Both the position numbers and the translations under genes were made by a program. 18,763 bases of DNA from Phycisphaerales bacterium UBA5793 (GTDB lineage: Bacteria; Planctomycetota; Phycisphaerae; Phycisphaerales; UBA5793): NCBI GenBank assembly GCA_002418285.1, contig DIDT01000060.1, forward strand, positions 1-18,763, given 5' to 3'. Positions 6,596 through 13,708 of the stretch are shown in pieces (the stretch's first letter is position 1; every line of letters starts with the position of its first letter). A model generated the notes under the pieces. The model searched no databases, had not been told where the DNA came from, and was given only the letters and a program-made list of their open reading frames with translations.

Positions 6596-9500
6596 ATGTC
6601 CGAAACTTTCTACGATCGCGTCAACGACTATGCAAGTGTGAAGGTCATGCTGGCCAGCCCGACCGACATTCGGTCGTGGTCCTTTGGCGAGGTCAAGAAG
6701 CCCGAAACGATCAACTATCGAACCTACCGGCCTGAAAAGGACGGCCTGTTCTGCGAGCGCATCTTCGGCCCTGAGCGCGACTACGAGTGCGCCTGCGGCA
6801 AGTACAAGGGCACCAAGTACAAGGGCATCATCTGCGATCGTTGCGGTGTTAAGGTGACCCACAGTCGCGTGCGCCGCAAGCGCATGGGGCATATCAACCT
6901 CGCCTCGCCCATCGTGCACATCTGGTTCTTCAAGGCCCTGCCCAGCCGCCTGGGGAATCTGCTCGGGATGAAGACGAGCGATCTCGAGAAGATCATCTAC
7001 TTCCAGGATTACGTCGTCCTCGATCCGGGCGACACTCCGCTCGAGTATCGACAGATGCTCACGGAAGACGAGTTCCGCGTCGCCTCCGAGCAGTACGGCT
7101 CGGCCTTCAAGGCCAAGATGGGCGCCGAGGCCGTGCGCGAACTCATCGAGCGCCTCAACTTGCATACCGAGGCTGCGGCGATTCGCGAAGACCTCAGCAA
7201 GACCCGCAGCAAGCAGAAGATCAAGGACTTTTCCAAGCGACTCAAGCTCATCGAGCAGATTCGCGGCAGCGAGAACGACGCCACCTGGATGGTCATGGAC
7301 GTCATCCCGGTTATCCCGCCGGAACTGCGTCCGCTCGTACTGCTCGAATCGGGCAATTTTGCGACGAGCGATCTCAACGATCTCTACCGCCGCATCATCA
7401 ACCGCAACAACCGCCTCAAGAAACTGATGGACCTCAACGCACCCGAGGTCATCATCCGCAACGAGAAGCGCATGCTTCAGCAAGCAGTCGATGCGCTGTT
7501 TGATAACGGCCGTTGCCGTCGCCCCGTGCTCGGTTCCAGCGGTCGCCCGCTCAAGTCGCTCACCGACATGATTAAGGGCAAGCAGGGGCGCTTCCGCGAG
7601 AACCTGCTGGGCAAGCGCGTCGACTACTCCGCTCGCTCGGTTATCGTCGTCGGTCCGGAACTCAAGCTGAATCAGTGCGGCCTGCCCAAGAAGATCGCAC
7701 TGGAACTCTACCAGCCCTTCATCATCCGCAAGCTCAAAGAGCACGGGTTTGCCGACACGATCAAGAGCGCCAAGCGCATGCTCGAACGGCGCGATCCGGA
7801 AGTGTGGGACATCCTCGAGGAGGTGATCTACCAGCACCCGGTCATGCTCAATCGTGCTCCCACGTTGCACCGCATGGGAATTCAGGCCTTCGAGCCCGTG
7901 CTCGTGGAAGGTAACGCAATTCGCATTCACCCGCTCGTGTGCCACGGCTTCAATGCCGACTTCGACGGCGACCAGATGGCCGTCCACCTTCCGCTCTCCA
8001 TCGAGGCGCAGGCCGAGGCCCACGTGCTCATGCTCTCGACGAATAACATCTTCTCGCCGGCGAGCGGGCGCCTTGTGATGCCGCCCAGCCAGGACATCGT
8101 GCTTGGCGTCTACTACATCACCGCCATCCAGCCGACGGAGAAGGACGACTCGAAGCTCCGCCAATTCAAGGATCCAATGGAGGCGATGCTCGCGCTAGAT
8201 CACGGGCAGATCCAGACGCACGAGCCGGTGTTCGTGCGCCTGCCGAATGTGACCGAAGTGGTCAATGCGCAGGGGGGACCGGTCGAGATCGTCAAGGCAG
8301 GCACACGCATTCGCACCACCGTCGGGCGGTGCATCTTCAATGACATCCTTCCAAAGGGTGTGCCGTTCTACAACTGCACCCTCGCCAAGAAGGGCGGCAG
8401 CCGCGTCATCGACGACACCTTCGTTCGACTCGGCCGCTCCGCCACGCTCGATCTGCTCGACGGCCTCAAGGAACTGGGCTTCAAGCAGTCCACCCTCGCC
8501 GGCTTGTCGTTCGGAATTACCGACTTGCGCATTCCCAAGGCCAAGTACGAGGAAATCGACAAGACGCAGAAGAAGGTCGACCAGGTCGAACGGGCCTACG
8601 AGGCAGGCGCCATTACCGAGCGCGAACGCTACAACCAGTTGCTCGACCTCTGGGCCCACTGCCGCGAAGAAGTCACCAAGCACCTCGTGGAAACGCTCAA
8701 GCACGACCGCCGCGACGAGAACGGCAACCCCGTGCCGCTCGACTCGAAGGAAGGCAAGCTCTATCTCAACCCCGTCTACCTGATGAGCGACTCGGGCGCC
8801 CGAGGCAACATCAGCCAGATGCAGCAGCTCGCCGGCATGCGCGGTCTCATGAGTAAGCCCAGCGGCGAAATCATTGAGACGCCCATCAAGGCCAACTTCC
8901 GTGAAGGCTTGAGCGTGCTTGAGTACTTCTCCTCGACCCACGGTGCCCGTAAGGGTCTGGCTGATACCGCGCTCAAGACCGCGGACTCCGGCTACCTCAC
9001 GCGCAAGCTGTGCGATGTCGCGCAGTCCGTCATTGTCGTCGAACGCGACTGCGGCACCAAGAAGGGCATTGCCAAGCGAGCGGTGTACAAGGGCGAGGAA
9101 GTCGACGTGCCGCTTCGCGAAGTCATCCTCGGCCGCACGAGCTGCCAGGCCATTGTTAATCCGATGACCGACGAGAACATCGTCGAAGCCGGGCAGATCA
9201 TTGACGCGGATCGCGCTGCCCGCATCGAGGAACTCGGCATCGACACCCTCGAAGTCCGCAGCCCGCTGACGTGCGATACCGCCATGGGCATCTGCTCCAA
9301 GTGCTACGGCATGGACCTCTCCACCGGCGACGTCGTCGAGAGCGGCCTGGCCGTCGGCATCATCGCCGCCCAATCGATCGGCGAGCCTGGTACGCAGCTC
9401 ACCATGCGGACGTTCCACACCGGCGGTGTCGCGCAGCGCACCCTCGTCGAAACGTCGCATAAAGCGTCCGCAGCCGGCACCGTCGAACTGCTCGATTGCA

Positions 9501-10957
9501 ACGAAGTCGAAGTCGAAGACGACAACGGCGATCTCATCCTCACTGCTCTCAAGCGCAACGGCGAACTCATCATTCGCGACGCTCGCGAACGCGAACTCGA
9601 TCGCTACAAGATCGACTACGGTTCATGGATCCGCGTGCGCAACGGCGACAAGGTTCGCAAGGGCCAGGTGATGGTTGAGTGGGATCCCCACCGTGCGCCG
9701 ATTCTCGCCGAAAAGTCGGGTGCCGTGCAGTTCAAGGACATTGAGATTGGCGAAACAGTGCGCGAAGAAGCGACCGGTGGTGGCAAGGCCGCGCTGGTCG
9801 TCATCGAGCACAAGGGTGAGAAGCACCCGCAGATTCTCATTGCCGACCCCTCGGGCAACATCCTCGACTTCCACTACCTGCCCGCCAAGGCGCGCATCGA
9901 AGTGAAGGAAGGCCAGGTCATCAAGGTTGGCCACATGCTCGCTCGCCAGCCCAAGGCCGTGGCCGGTTCAGCCGACATCGTCGGCGGTCTGCCTCGCGTC
10001 ACCGAGATCTTCGAAGCCCGCAAGCCCAAGGATCCCGCGATCATCGCCGAGATATCCGGCACGGTCGAGTTGTACTCCGACAAACGCAAGGGCAAGATGA
10101 CCATTCGCGTCGTCTCCGAAGCCGGCATCGAAAAGGACCACCACGTGCCGCAGGACAAGTTGCTGCTCGTCCACGCCGGCGACTATGTCAATGCCGGCGA
10201 CCCGCTTACGCAGGGCCCGCTCGTGCCGCACGACATCCTGCGCATCAAGGGCGATGACGCGCTGTACAGCTACATGCTCGAGGAAGTGCAGAACGTCTAC
10301 CGCGCGCAGGGCGTGCCCATCAACGACAAGCACGTCGAGATCATCCTGCGACAGATGCTCGGCAAGGTGCGCGTCGAGAACAGCGGCGACACCGATCTGC
10401 TGCCCAACGAAGTCGTCGACAAGTTCATCTTCCGCGGAAAGAACGATCAGATCGCCCGCTACGGACGCATTTCCGACGCCGGCGACACCGCCTTGCCCGT
10501 TGGCGCGCTGGTTACCAAGGATGACATCCGCGAAGCCAACGCCCAGGCCGAGGCCGCGGGCAAGCACGGCGCCAAGGCCAAGCGGGCGCGTCCCGCGTCG
10601 GCCAAGACACTGTTGCTCGGGATCACCAAGGCGTCGCTGCAGAGCGAGTCGTGGCTCAGTGGCGCGTCGTTCCAGGAAACGACCAAGGTGCTTACCGAGG
10701 CCGCGCTTCGCGGGGCAATGGACCCGCTCTCCGGTCTCAAGGAGAACGTCCTGCTCGGCCACCTCATCCCGGCCGGCACCGGCTTCAAGTCGCACCAGGC
10801 GATTCGCGTCGTGCCCGCCGCAGGCGTGGAAGCCATCGAGGAGGAATCCGAAGACTACTACGAGTCCGAGGAAATGAGTGCGGTCCCCGCCGCGACCAAC
10901 GGTTCGACCGTTGAAGTCGTCGACAGTCTTCGCGGTGAAGAGGTCGGGTCGAACTGA
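6596..10957 (+). CDS. rpoC: DNA-directed RNA polymerase subunit beta'
   Basis: RpoC carries the polymerase active-site magnesium. The 1453-residue protein is complete, slightly longer than the 1407 of E. coli. The N-terminal zinc site is C65/C67/C80/C83 (CACGKYKG to CDRCGVKV). The catalytic motif NADFDGDQMAVH begins at N453, with D455, D457 and D459. The second zinc site is C819, C893, C900 and C903, with exactly the spacing of E. coli C814, C888, C895 and C898. The trigger-loop region IGEPGTQLTMRTFHTGG lies near residues 928-944, and the C-terminal segment GITKASLQSESWLSGASFQETTKVL is intact. The protein ends in an acidic tail rich in E, S, Y and V that is not part of the conserved core. ATG 6596 is preceded by AGGA (6586-6589). 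It is the last gene of the rpoB block and is followed by a strong terminator. Confidence 0.98.
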   Translation: MSETFYDRVNDYASVKVMLASPTDIRSWSFGEVKKPETINYRTYRPEKDGLFCERIFGPERDYECACGKYKGTKYKGIICDRCGVKVTHSRVRRKRMGHINLASPIVHIWFFKALPSRLGNLLGMKTSDLEKIIYFQDYVVLDPGDTPLEYRQMLTEDEFRVASEQYGSAFKAKMGAEAVRELIERLNLHTEAAAIREDLSKTRSKQKIKDFSKRLKLIEQIRGSENDATWMVMDVIPVIPPELRPLVLLESGNFATSDLNDLYRRIINRNNRLKKLMDLNAPEVIIRNEKRMLQQAVDALFDNGRCRRPVLGSSGRPLKSLTDMIKGKQGRFRENLLGKRVDYSARSVIVVGPELKLNQCGLPKKIALELYQPFIIRKLKEHGFADTIKSAKRMLERRDPEVWDILEEVIYQHPVMLNRAPTLHRMGIQAFEPVLVEGNAIRIHPLVCHGFNADFDGDQMAVHLPLSIEAQAEAHVLMLSTNNIFSPASGRLVMPPSQDIVLGVYYITAIQPTEKDDSKLRQFKDPMEAMLALDHGQIQTHEPVFVRLPNVTEVVNAQGGPVEIVKAGTRIRTTVGRCIFNDILPKGVPFYNCTLAKKGGSRVIDDTFVRLGRSATLDLLDGLKELGFKQSTLAGLSFGITDLRIPKAKYEEIDKTQKKVDQVERAYEAGAITERERYNQLLDLWAHCREEVTKHLVETLKHDRRDENGNPVPLDSKEGKLYLNPVYLMSDSGARGNISQMQQLAGMRGLMSKPSGEIIETPIKANFREGLSVLEYFSSTHGARKGLADTALKTADSGYLTRKLCDVAQSVIVVERDCGTKKGIAKRAVYKGEEVDVPLREVILGRTSCQAIVNPMTDENIVEAGQIIDADRAARIEELGIDTLEVRSPLTCDTAMGICSKCYGMDLSTGDVVESGLAVGIIAAQSIGEPGTQLTMRTFHTGGVAQRTLVETSHKASAAGTVELLDCNEVEVEDDNGDLILTALKRNGELIIRDARERELDRYKIDYGSWIRVRNGDKVRKGQVMVEWDPHRAPILAEKSGAVQFKDIEIGETVREEATGGGKAALVVIEHKGEKHPQILIADPSGNILDFHYLPAKARIEVKEGQVIKVGHMLARQPKAVAGSADIVGGLPRVTEIFEARKPKDPAIIAEISGTVELYSDKRKGKMTIRVVSEAGIEKDHHVPQDKLLLVHAGDYVNAGDPLTQGPLVPHDILRIKGDDALYSYMLEEVQNVYRAQGVPINDKHVEIILRQMLGKVRVENSGDTDLLPNEVVDKFIFRGKNDQIARYGRISDAGDTALPVGALVTKDDIREANAQAEAAGKHGAKAKRARPASAKTLLLGITKASLQSESWLSGASFQETTKVLTEAALRGAMDPLSGLKENVLLGHLIPAGTGFKSHQAIRVVPAAGVEAIEEESEDYYESEEMSAVPAATNGSTVEVVDSLRGEEVGSN

Positions 10958-10980
10958 GGTCGATCATCACAACGAATGAG

Positions 10981-11011
10981 AAAGACCGCCGGCACACGCC
11001 GGCGGTCTTTT
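10981..11011 (+). terminator. intrinsic terminator after rpoC
   Basis: A perfect 13-bp stem, AAAGACCGCCGGC (10981-10993) pairing with GCCGGCGGTCTTT (10998-11010), closes over an ACAC loop and runs into TTTT. It begins 23 nt after the rpoC stop. Read from the other strand it also ends in a short T-rich run, so it may additionally stop transcripts of the convergent dsrE-like gene. Confidence 0.92.
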
Positions 11012-11060
11012 CATTGGTCCCGCGCTTCAGGACGTGAGTCAGAGTCTGTGCGCCACTGGA

Positions 11061-11477
11061 TCAGAAATACTGGCAGTGATCCGCCGTTGCGGCGCGGTCA
11101 TTGAGAAACCAGGCCGGGTCCACGATGCCGTCCGCTTCGGGAAGCAGGTTGCTGTCATTGACGTCAAACGTCGCCGACGCCAGGCGGCAGGCGTACAGCC
11201 CGACGTTGCCCGTTGCCTTGAGGGCGCGGAGGAAATCGTGGATCTCTACCGGATCGCCTTCTTCCGCGAGCCGTTCACGCAGCCACTGCTCGTCCTCCGC
11301 ATGCCGGCCTTCAATGTGCAGAGAGCGAACACCGTCGTTCGTCAGGGTCTTGACAGCCCAGAGCACGAAGAGGATGTCGACCTGTACGCCGCGCTGCGCC
11401 TGGGTGTACGCGAACGTCAGCGGCGTGAGCAGTTTGTCGTATCCGTCGTCGCGGACGACAATGGCGAGGTTCTTCAT
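11061..11477 (-). CDS. DsrE/DsrF-like family protein
   Basis: The 138-residue product resembles the DsrE/TusD-like family, whose members carry or relay sulfur on cysteine thiols. Visible signs are the N-terminal strand MKNLAIVVRDDGYDKLLTPL, the VDILFVLWAVKTL segment (33-45) and NVGLYACRLASATFDV (91-106). C97 in the YAC motif is at the position where many family members have their conserved cysteine. A second cysteine, C135, lies three residues from the end (HCQYF). The start is ATG 11477, because AAGGAG lies 7 nt upstream; the open frame extends further upstream but without a better start. It follows the MddA-like gene by 65 nt on the same strand, so the two probably share a transcript. A role in thiol or sulfur transfer next to methanethiol methylation is inferred; a generic DsrE-like protein of unknown role remains possible. 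Confidence 0.75.
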   Translation of the reverse strand: MKNLAIVVRDDGYDKLLTPLTFAYTQAQRGVQVDILFVLWAVKTLTNDGVRSLHIEGRHAEDEQWLRERLAEEGDPVEIHDFLRALKATGNVGLYACRLASATFDVNDSNLLPEADGIVDPAWFLNDRAATADHCQYF

Positions 11478-11542
11478 GAGAGTTCTCCTTGGCGAACTGG
11501 CAATGTGAGTAATGGTCGTTGGTTTGACGGTGTCGAGGAATC

Positions 11543-12325
11543 TCAGGCACATGATTCAGCAAGTCCTTCCTGCGAGTCGCCGTGATCACTCGGCATCGAG
11601 ATGCGCGGGACCAGGCCGCCGACCTCGCGCTTGTAATCCACGTACTTGCGGCCGAAATGCTGGATCAGGTTGCGCTCTTCGAACGGGATGGCGATGAGGA
11701 TGTACGCCGTCATCCCGAGCGCGAAGAGCAGATGGGCGACGGTCATGGTCGGCGTGGCCCAGAAGGCGATCAGCCAGCCGACGTACAACGGGTGGCGAAT
11801 CTGCTTGTAGATCGACGGCTTGCGGAAGGGCAGATGGGTGTACGCCTCACCCTTCAGGTGCAACCAGACCTGCCGGGTGCCGAAGAGGTCGAAGTGGTTG
11901 ATCAGCAGGCTGACCGCCGGCACCATGAGCCATCCGATGGCGAACAAGCCGTGCATGACCCAGCGGCCGGCCGGATCGCTTACGTTCCAGACGACGCCGC
12001 CCAGAGGTTGCCAGAACCAGAGCAGCGCCGCCATGGCGATGCAGGAGAAAAGCACGTAGGTGCTGCGCTCGATCGGCTCGGGAACGAATCGCGTCCACCA
12101 CCGCTTGAACGTCGGGCGGGCCATCACCGAGTGCTGCACGCCGAAGGCGACGATCAGCCCGAGGTTGATGAGCACCGCACCGAGGATCGAGCCTTCAAGG
12201 GGCCCGTCGATGGTCCGAACGTACCCGAAGCCGAAGTTGCCCACGAAGACCGCCATCCAGGCGTAGACGAGCAGGAACAGCAGGTGGCAGGCCAGACCGT
12301 AGATGAAGAACGTTTTGCGATACAT
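11543..12325 (-). CDS. mddA: MddA-like membrane methyltransferase (probable methanethiol S-methyltransferase)
   Basis: The 260-residue integral-membrane protein belongs to the isoprenylcysteine carboxyl methyltransferase/NnrU-like group. It closely resembles MddA, which methylates methanethiol to dimethyl sulfide using S-adenosylmethionine. Hydrophobic segments lie at about 7-28, 45-63, 90-105, 122-142, 181-190 and 197-214. Telling segments are VQHSVMARPTFKRWWTR (63-79), PEPIERSTYVL (82-92), LINHFDLFGTRQVWL (141-155), and the SAM-binding region RHPLYVGWLIAFWATPTMT (177-195) with EERNLIQHFG (216-225). ATG 12325 is chosen because AAGGAG lies 6 nt before it; upstream in-frame codons lack a ribosome site. 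The gene is divergent from a TetR regulator and precedes a dsrE-like gene. The substrate is inferred from family resemblance recalled from memory, so another small thiol or alkyl acceptor is possible. Confidence 0.8.
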   Translation of the reverse strand: MYRKTFFIYGLACHLLFLLVYAWMAVFVGNFGFGYVRTIDGPLEGSILGAVLINLGLIVAFGVQHSVMARPTFKRWWTRFVPEPIERSTYVLFSCIAMAALLWFWQPLGGVVWNVSDPAGRWVMHGLFAIGWLMVPAVSLLINHFDLFGTRQVWLHLKGEAYTHLPFRKPSIYKQIRHPLYVGWLIAFWATPTMTVAHLLFALGMTAYILIAIPFEERNLIQHFGRKYVDYKREVGGLVPRISMPSDHGDSQEGLAESCA

Positions 12326-12354
12326 GAGAGGCTCCTTTCGTTGAGGTTGAGCCA

Positions 12355-12383
12355 AGTATCGACTGCGTTGCTCCTCCTGCCAA
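12355..12383 (-). promoter_or_regulatory. candidate mddA promoter
   Basis: Read on the minus strand, TTGGCA (12383-12378) and GATACT (12360-12355) are separated by 17 nt, a fair sigma70-type pair. The start of transcription would be near 12348, giving a leader of about 23 nt that contains the Shine-Dalgarno sequence. The -35 box overlaps a minor inverted repeat, CCAA-TCTAC-TTGG (12380-12392). Confidence 0.45.
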
Positions 12384-12403
12384 TCTACTTGGAGTACACT
12401 TCC

Positions 12404-12422
12404 GGTTGACTACAGGTCAACC
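12404..12422. promoter_or_regulatory. palindromic operator between mddA and tetR
   Basis: GGTTGAC (12404-12410), spacer TACAG, GTCAACC (12416-12422) is a perfect 7-5-7 inverted repeat. It sits between the divergent mddA and tetR start codons, 25 nt before the regulator's ATG. The size and symmetry fit a TetR-dimer site, which often lies in the regulator's own divergent promoter region. A possible -10 box for tetR (TACACT, 12395-12400) immediately precedes it, which would place the operator at the tetR transcription start. Binding is inferred from position and symmetry. Confidence 0.65.
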
Positions 12423-12447
12423 CCGTCGGAGTCGTGGGAGGCGATGC

Positions 12448-13119
12448 ATGCCCGTGAGTACCCGCCAGAAACTGATCGATGCGGCCCGCCAGCGTTTCTA
12501 TCGCGACGGCTTTCGCAACGTCGGTATTGATGCCGTGCTCAGCGACGTCGGGATCAGCAAGACCGCCTTCTACAAGCACTTTCAGAGCAAAGACGACTTG
12601 ATGGTCGGCGTGCTCGAGGACGTCGACCGCTTTCTGCAGGGCGCCTTTCGAACCATGGTGCGCGACGTGGGCGGTCGCACGGCACGAGGGCAGATCGAGG
12701 CGCTGCTGGGCGTGGTCCAGCGCGTCATTGGCGATGAAGACTTTCACGGCTGCATCTTCGTCAACGCCGCGATGGAGTTTCCTCTGCCGCATGATCCCGC
12801 TCATGCCGCTGCGCTTCAGCACAAGCGCGCCATCGAGGAGTTTGTCTTTGAACTCGCCGAACGTGCAGGTGTCATCGACCCCGATGCCTTTGCCGAGGAG
12901 TTCTGCCTCGTCATCGAGGGTCTGTACGTCACGCGCAGCGTCACGGGCAATCCGGACACCATCGCCATCGCGCGCCGCCTGGTTGACTGCATCATCGAAC
13001 GCCACGTGCCGGCCGAGCGCGGCTTGACTGACGGTGGGACGAACAAGCCTTCCGCCACAGGAACCGCGCGGCAAAAGAAGACTCGATCCCCAGGATCGGG
13101 TACCACCAAGTCACACTGA
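12448..13119 (+). CDS. TetR/AcrR-family transcriptional regulator
   Basis: The 223-residue protein starts with a canonical TetR DNA-binding domain: RQKLIDAARQRFYRDGFRNVGIDAVLSDVGISKTAFYKHFQSKDDLM spans residues 6-52 (shown here as one domain: RQKLIDAARQRF at 6-17, the helix-turn-helix at about 26-45, and KHFQSKDDLM at 43-52). The all-helical C-terminal domain would bind a ligand and dimerise; it contains FHGCIFVNAAMEF with C102, a possible sensor residue. The last 30 residues are a basic, Gly/Ser/Thr-rich tail with no family counterpart I know. ATG 12448 has GGGAGG 6 nt upstream; the in-frame TTG at 12406 lies inside the palindrome and is unlikely. Its divergent position suggests it represses mddA-dsrE and itself. 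The inducer is unknown; a sulfur compound or electrophile is a guess. Confidence 0.93.
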   Translation: MPVSTRQKLIDAARQRFYRDGFRNVGIDAVLSDVGISKTAFYKHFQSKDDLMVGVLEDVDRFLQGAFRTMVRDVGGRTARGQIEALLGVVQRVIGDEDFHGCIFVNAAMEFPLPHDPAHAAALQHKRAIEEFVFELAERAGVIDPDAFAEEFCLVIEGLYVTRSVTGNPDTIAIARRLVDCIIERHVPAERGLTDGGTNKPSATGTARQKKTRSPGSGTTKSH

Positions 13120-13141
13120 TTTCCCGGAGAGTGATACCGCC

Positions 13142-13708
13142 ATGGCCAAATCACCTGAAGAAGCCACTGCCACGATGATTGCCAATCTCAAGGAGAAGAC
13201 CGGCAAGACGCTGGAGCAGTGGGTCAAGATCGCCAGTGCCTCCAAACTCCCCAAGCATGGCGAGATCGTTGCCATGCTCAAGAAGGACCACGGCCTGACG
13301 CACGGCTACGCAAATCTGATCGCCCATTCGACGCTCAAGTCCGCAGCGTTTGATGCGGCGCCTGACGATCTGGTTGCGGCGCAGTACAGCGGCGCCAAGG
13401 CAGGGCTCAAGCCTCTCTACGATGCGCTTGTCGCTGCCATCGGTAGGTTTGGCAAGGATGTCGAGTTCGCGCCGAAGAAGGCGTACGTCAGCGTCCGCCG
13501 CGCCAAGCAGTTTGCGATTCTCCAGCCATCCACAGGTACGCGCCTCGATGTGGGTATCAATCTCAAGGGCGAGAAGCCGACGGATCGGCTCGAAGCGTCC
13601 GGTAGTTTCAACGCCATGGTTTCGCACCGCGTTCGTCTTGCCAGCGTGAAGGATGTCGACAAGCAGCTGACCGGATGGCTCAAGCAGGCGTATGACGCGG
13701 CAGGCTAG
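13142..13708 (+). CDS. DUF4287/DUF5655 domain protein
   Basis: The 188-residue protein has two uncharacterised domains commonly found together. Residues about 5-62 (TGKTLEQWVKIASASKLPKHGEI, then LKKDHGLTHGYANLIAH) match DUF4287. Residues about 80-185 (YSGAKAGLKPLYDAL, KKAYVSVRRAKQFAILQPST, RLDVGINLKGEK, SHRVRLASVKDVDKQLTGWLKQAYDAA) match DUF5655. The latter lies in a fold region often found in small DUF1801-like proteins; no catalytic residues are evident. There is no signal peptide or membrane segment, so it is probably cytosolic. GGAGAG (13126-13131) precedes ATG 13142. It starts 22 nt after the TetR gene on the same strand, so the two may be co-transcribed. Its TAG stop overlaps the dnaE2 stop on the opposite strand. 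Confidence 0.87.
   Translation: MAKSPEEATATMIANLKEKTGKTLEQWVKIASASKLPKHGEIVAMLKKDHGLTHGYANLIAHSTLKSAAFDAAPDDLVAAQYSGAKAGLKPLYDALVAAIGRFGKDVEFAPKKAYVSVRRAKQFAILQPSTGTRLDVGINLKGEKPTDRLEASGSFNAMVSHRVRLASVKDVDKQLTGWLKQAYDAAG

Noticed and set aside
4444..9460. Long minus-strand open frames (371, 552 and 421 codons) opposite rpoB and rpoC
   Set aside because: They are antisense shadows of conserved polymerase genes, with low-complexity composition and no domain or ribosome-site support.
11034..12409. Plus-strand open frames opposite the dsrE-like and mddA genes
   Set aside because: The minus-strand products match known families and have ideal Shine-Dalgarno sites; the plus-strand translations match nothing.
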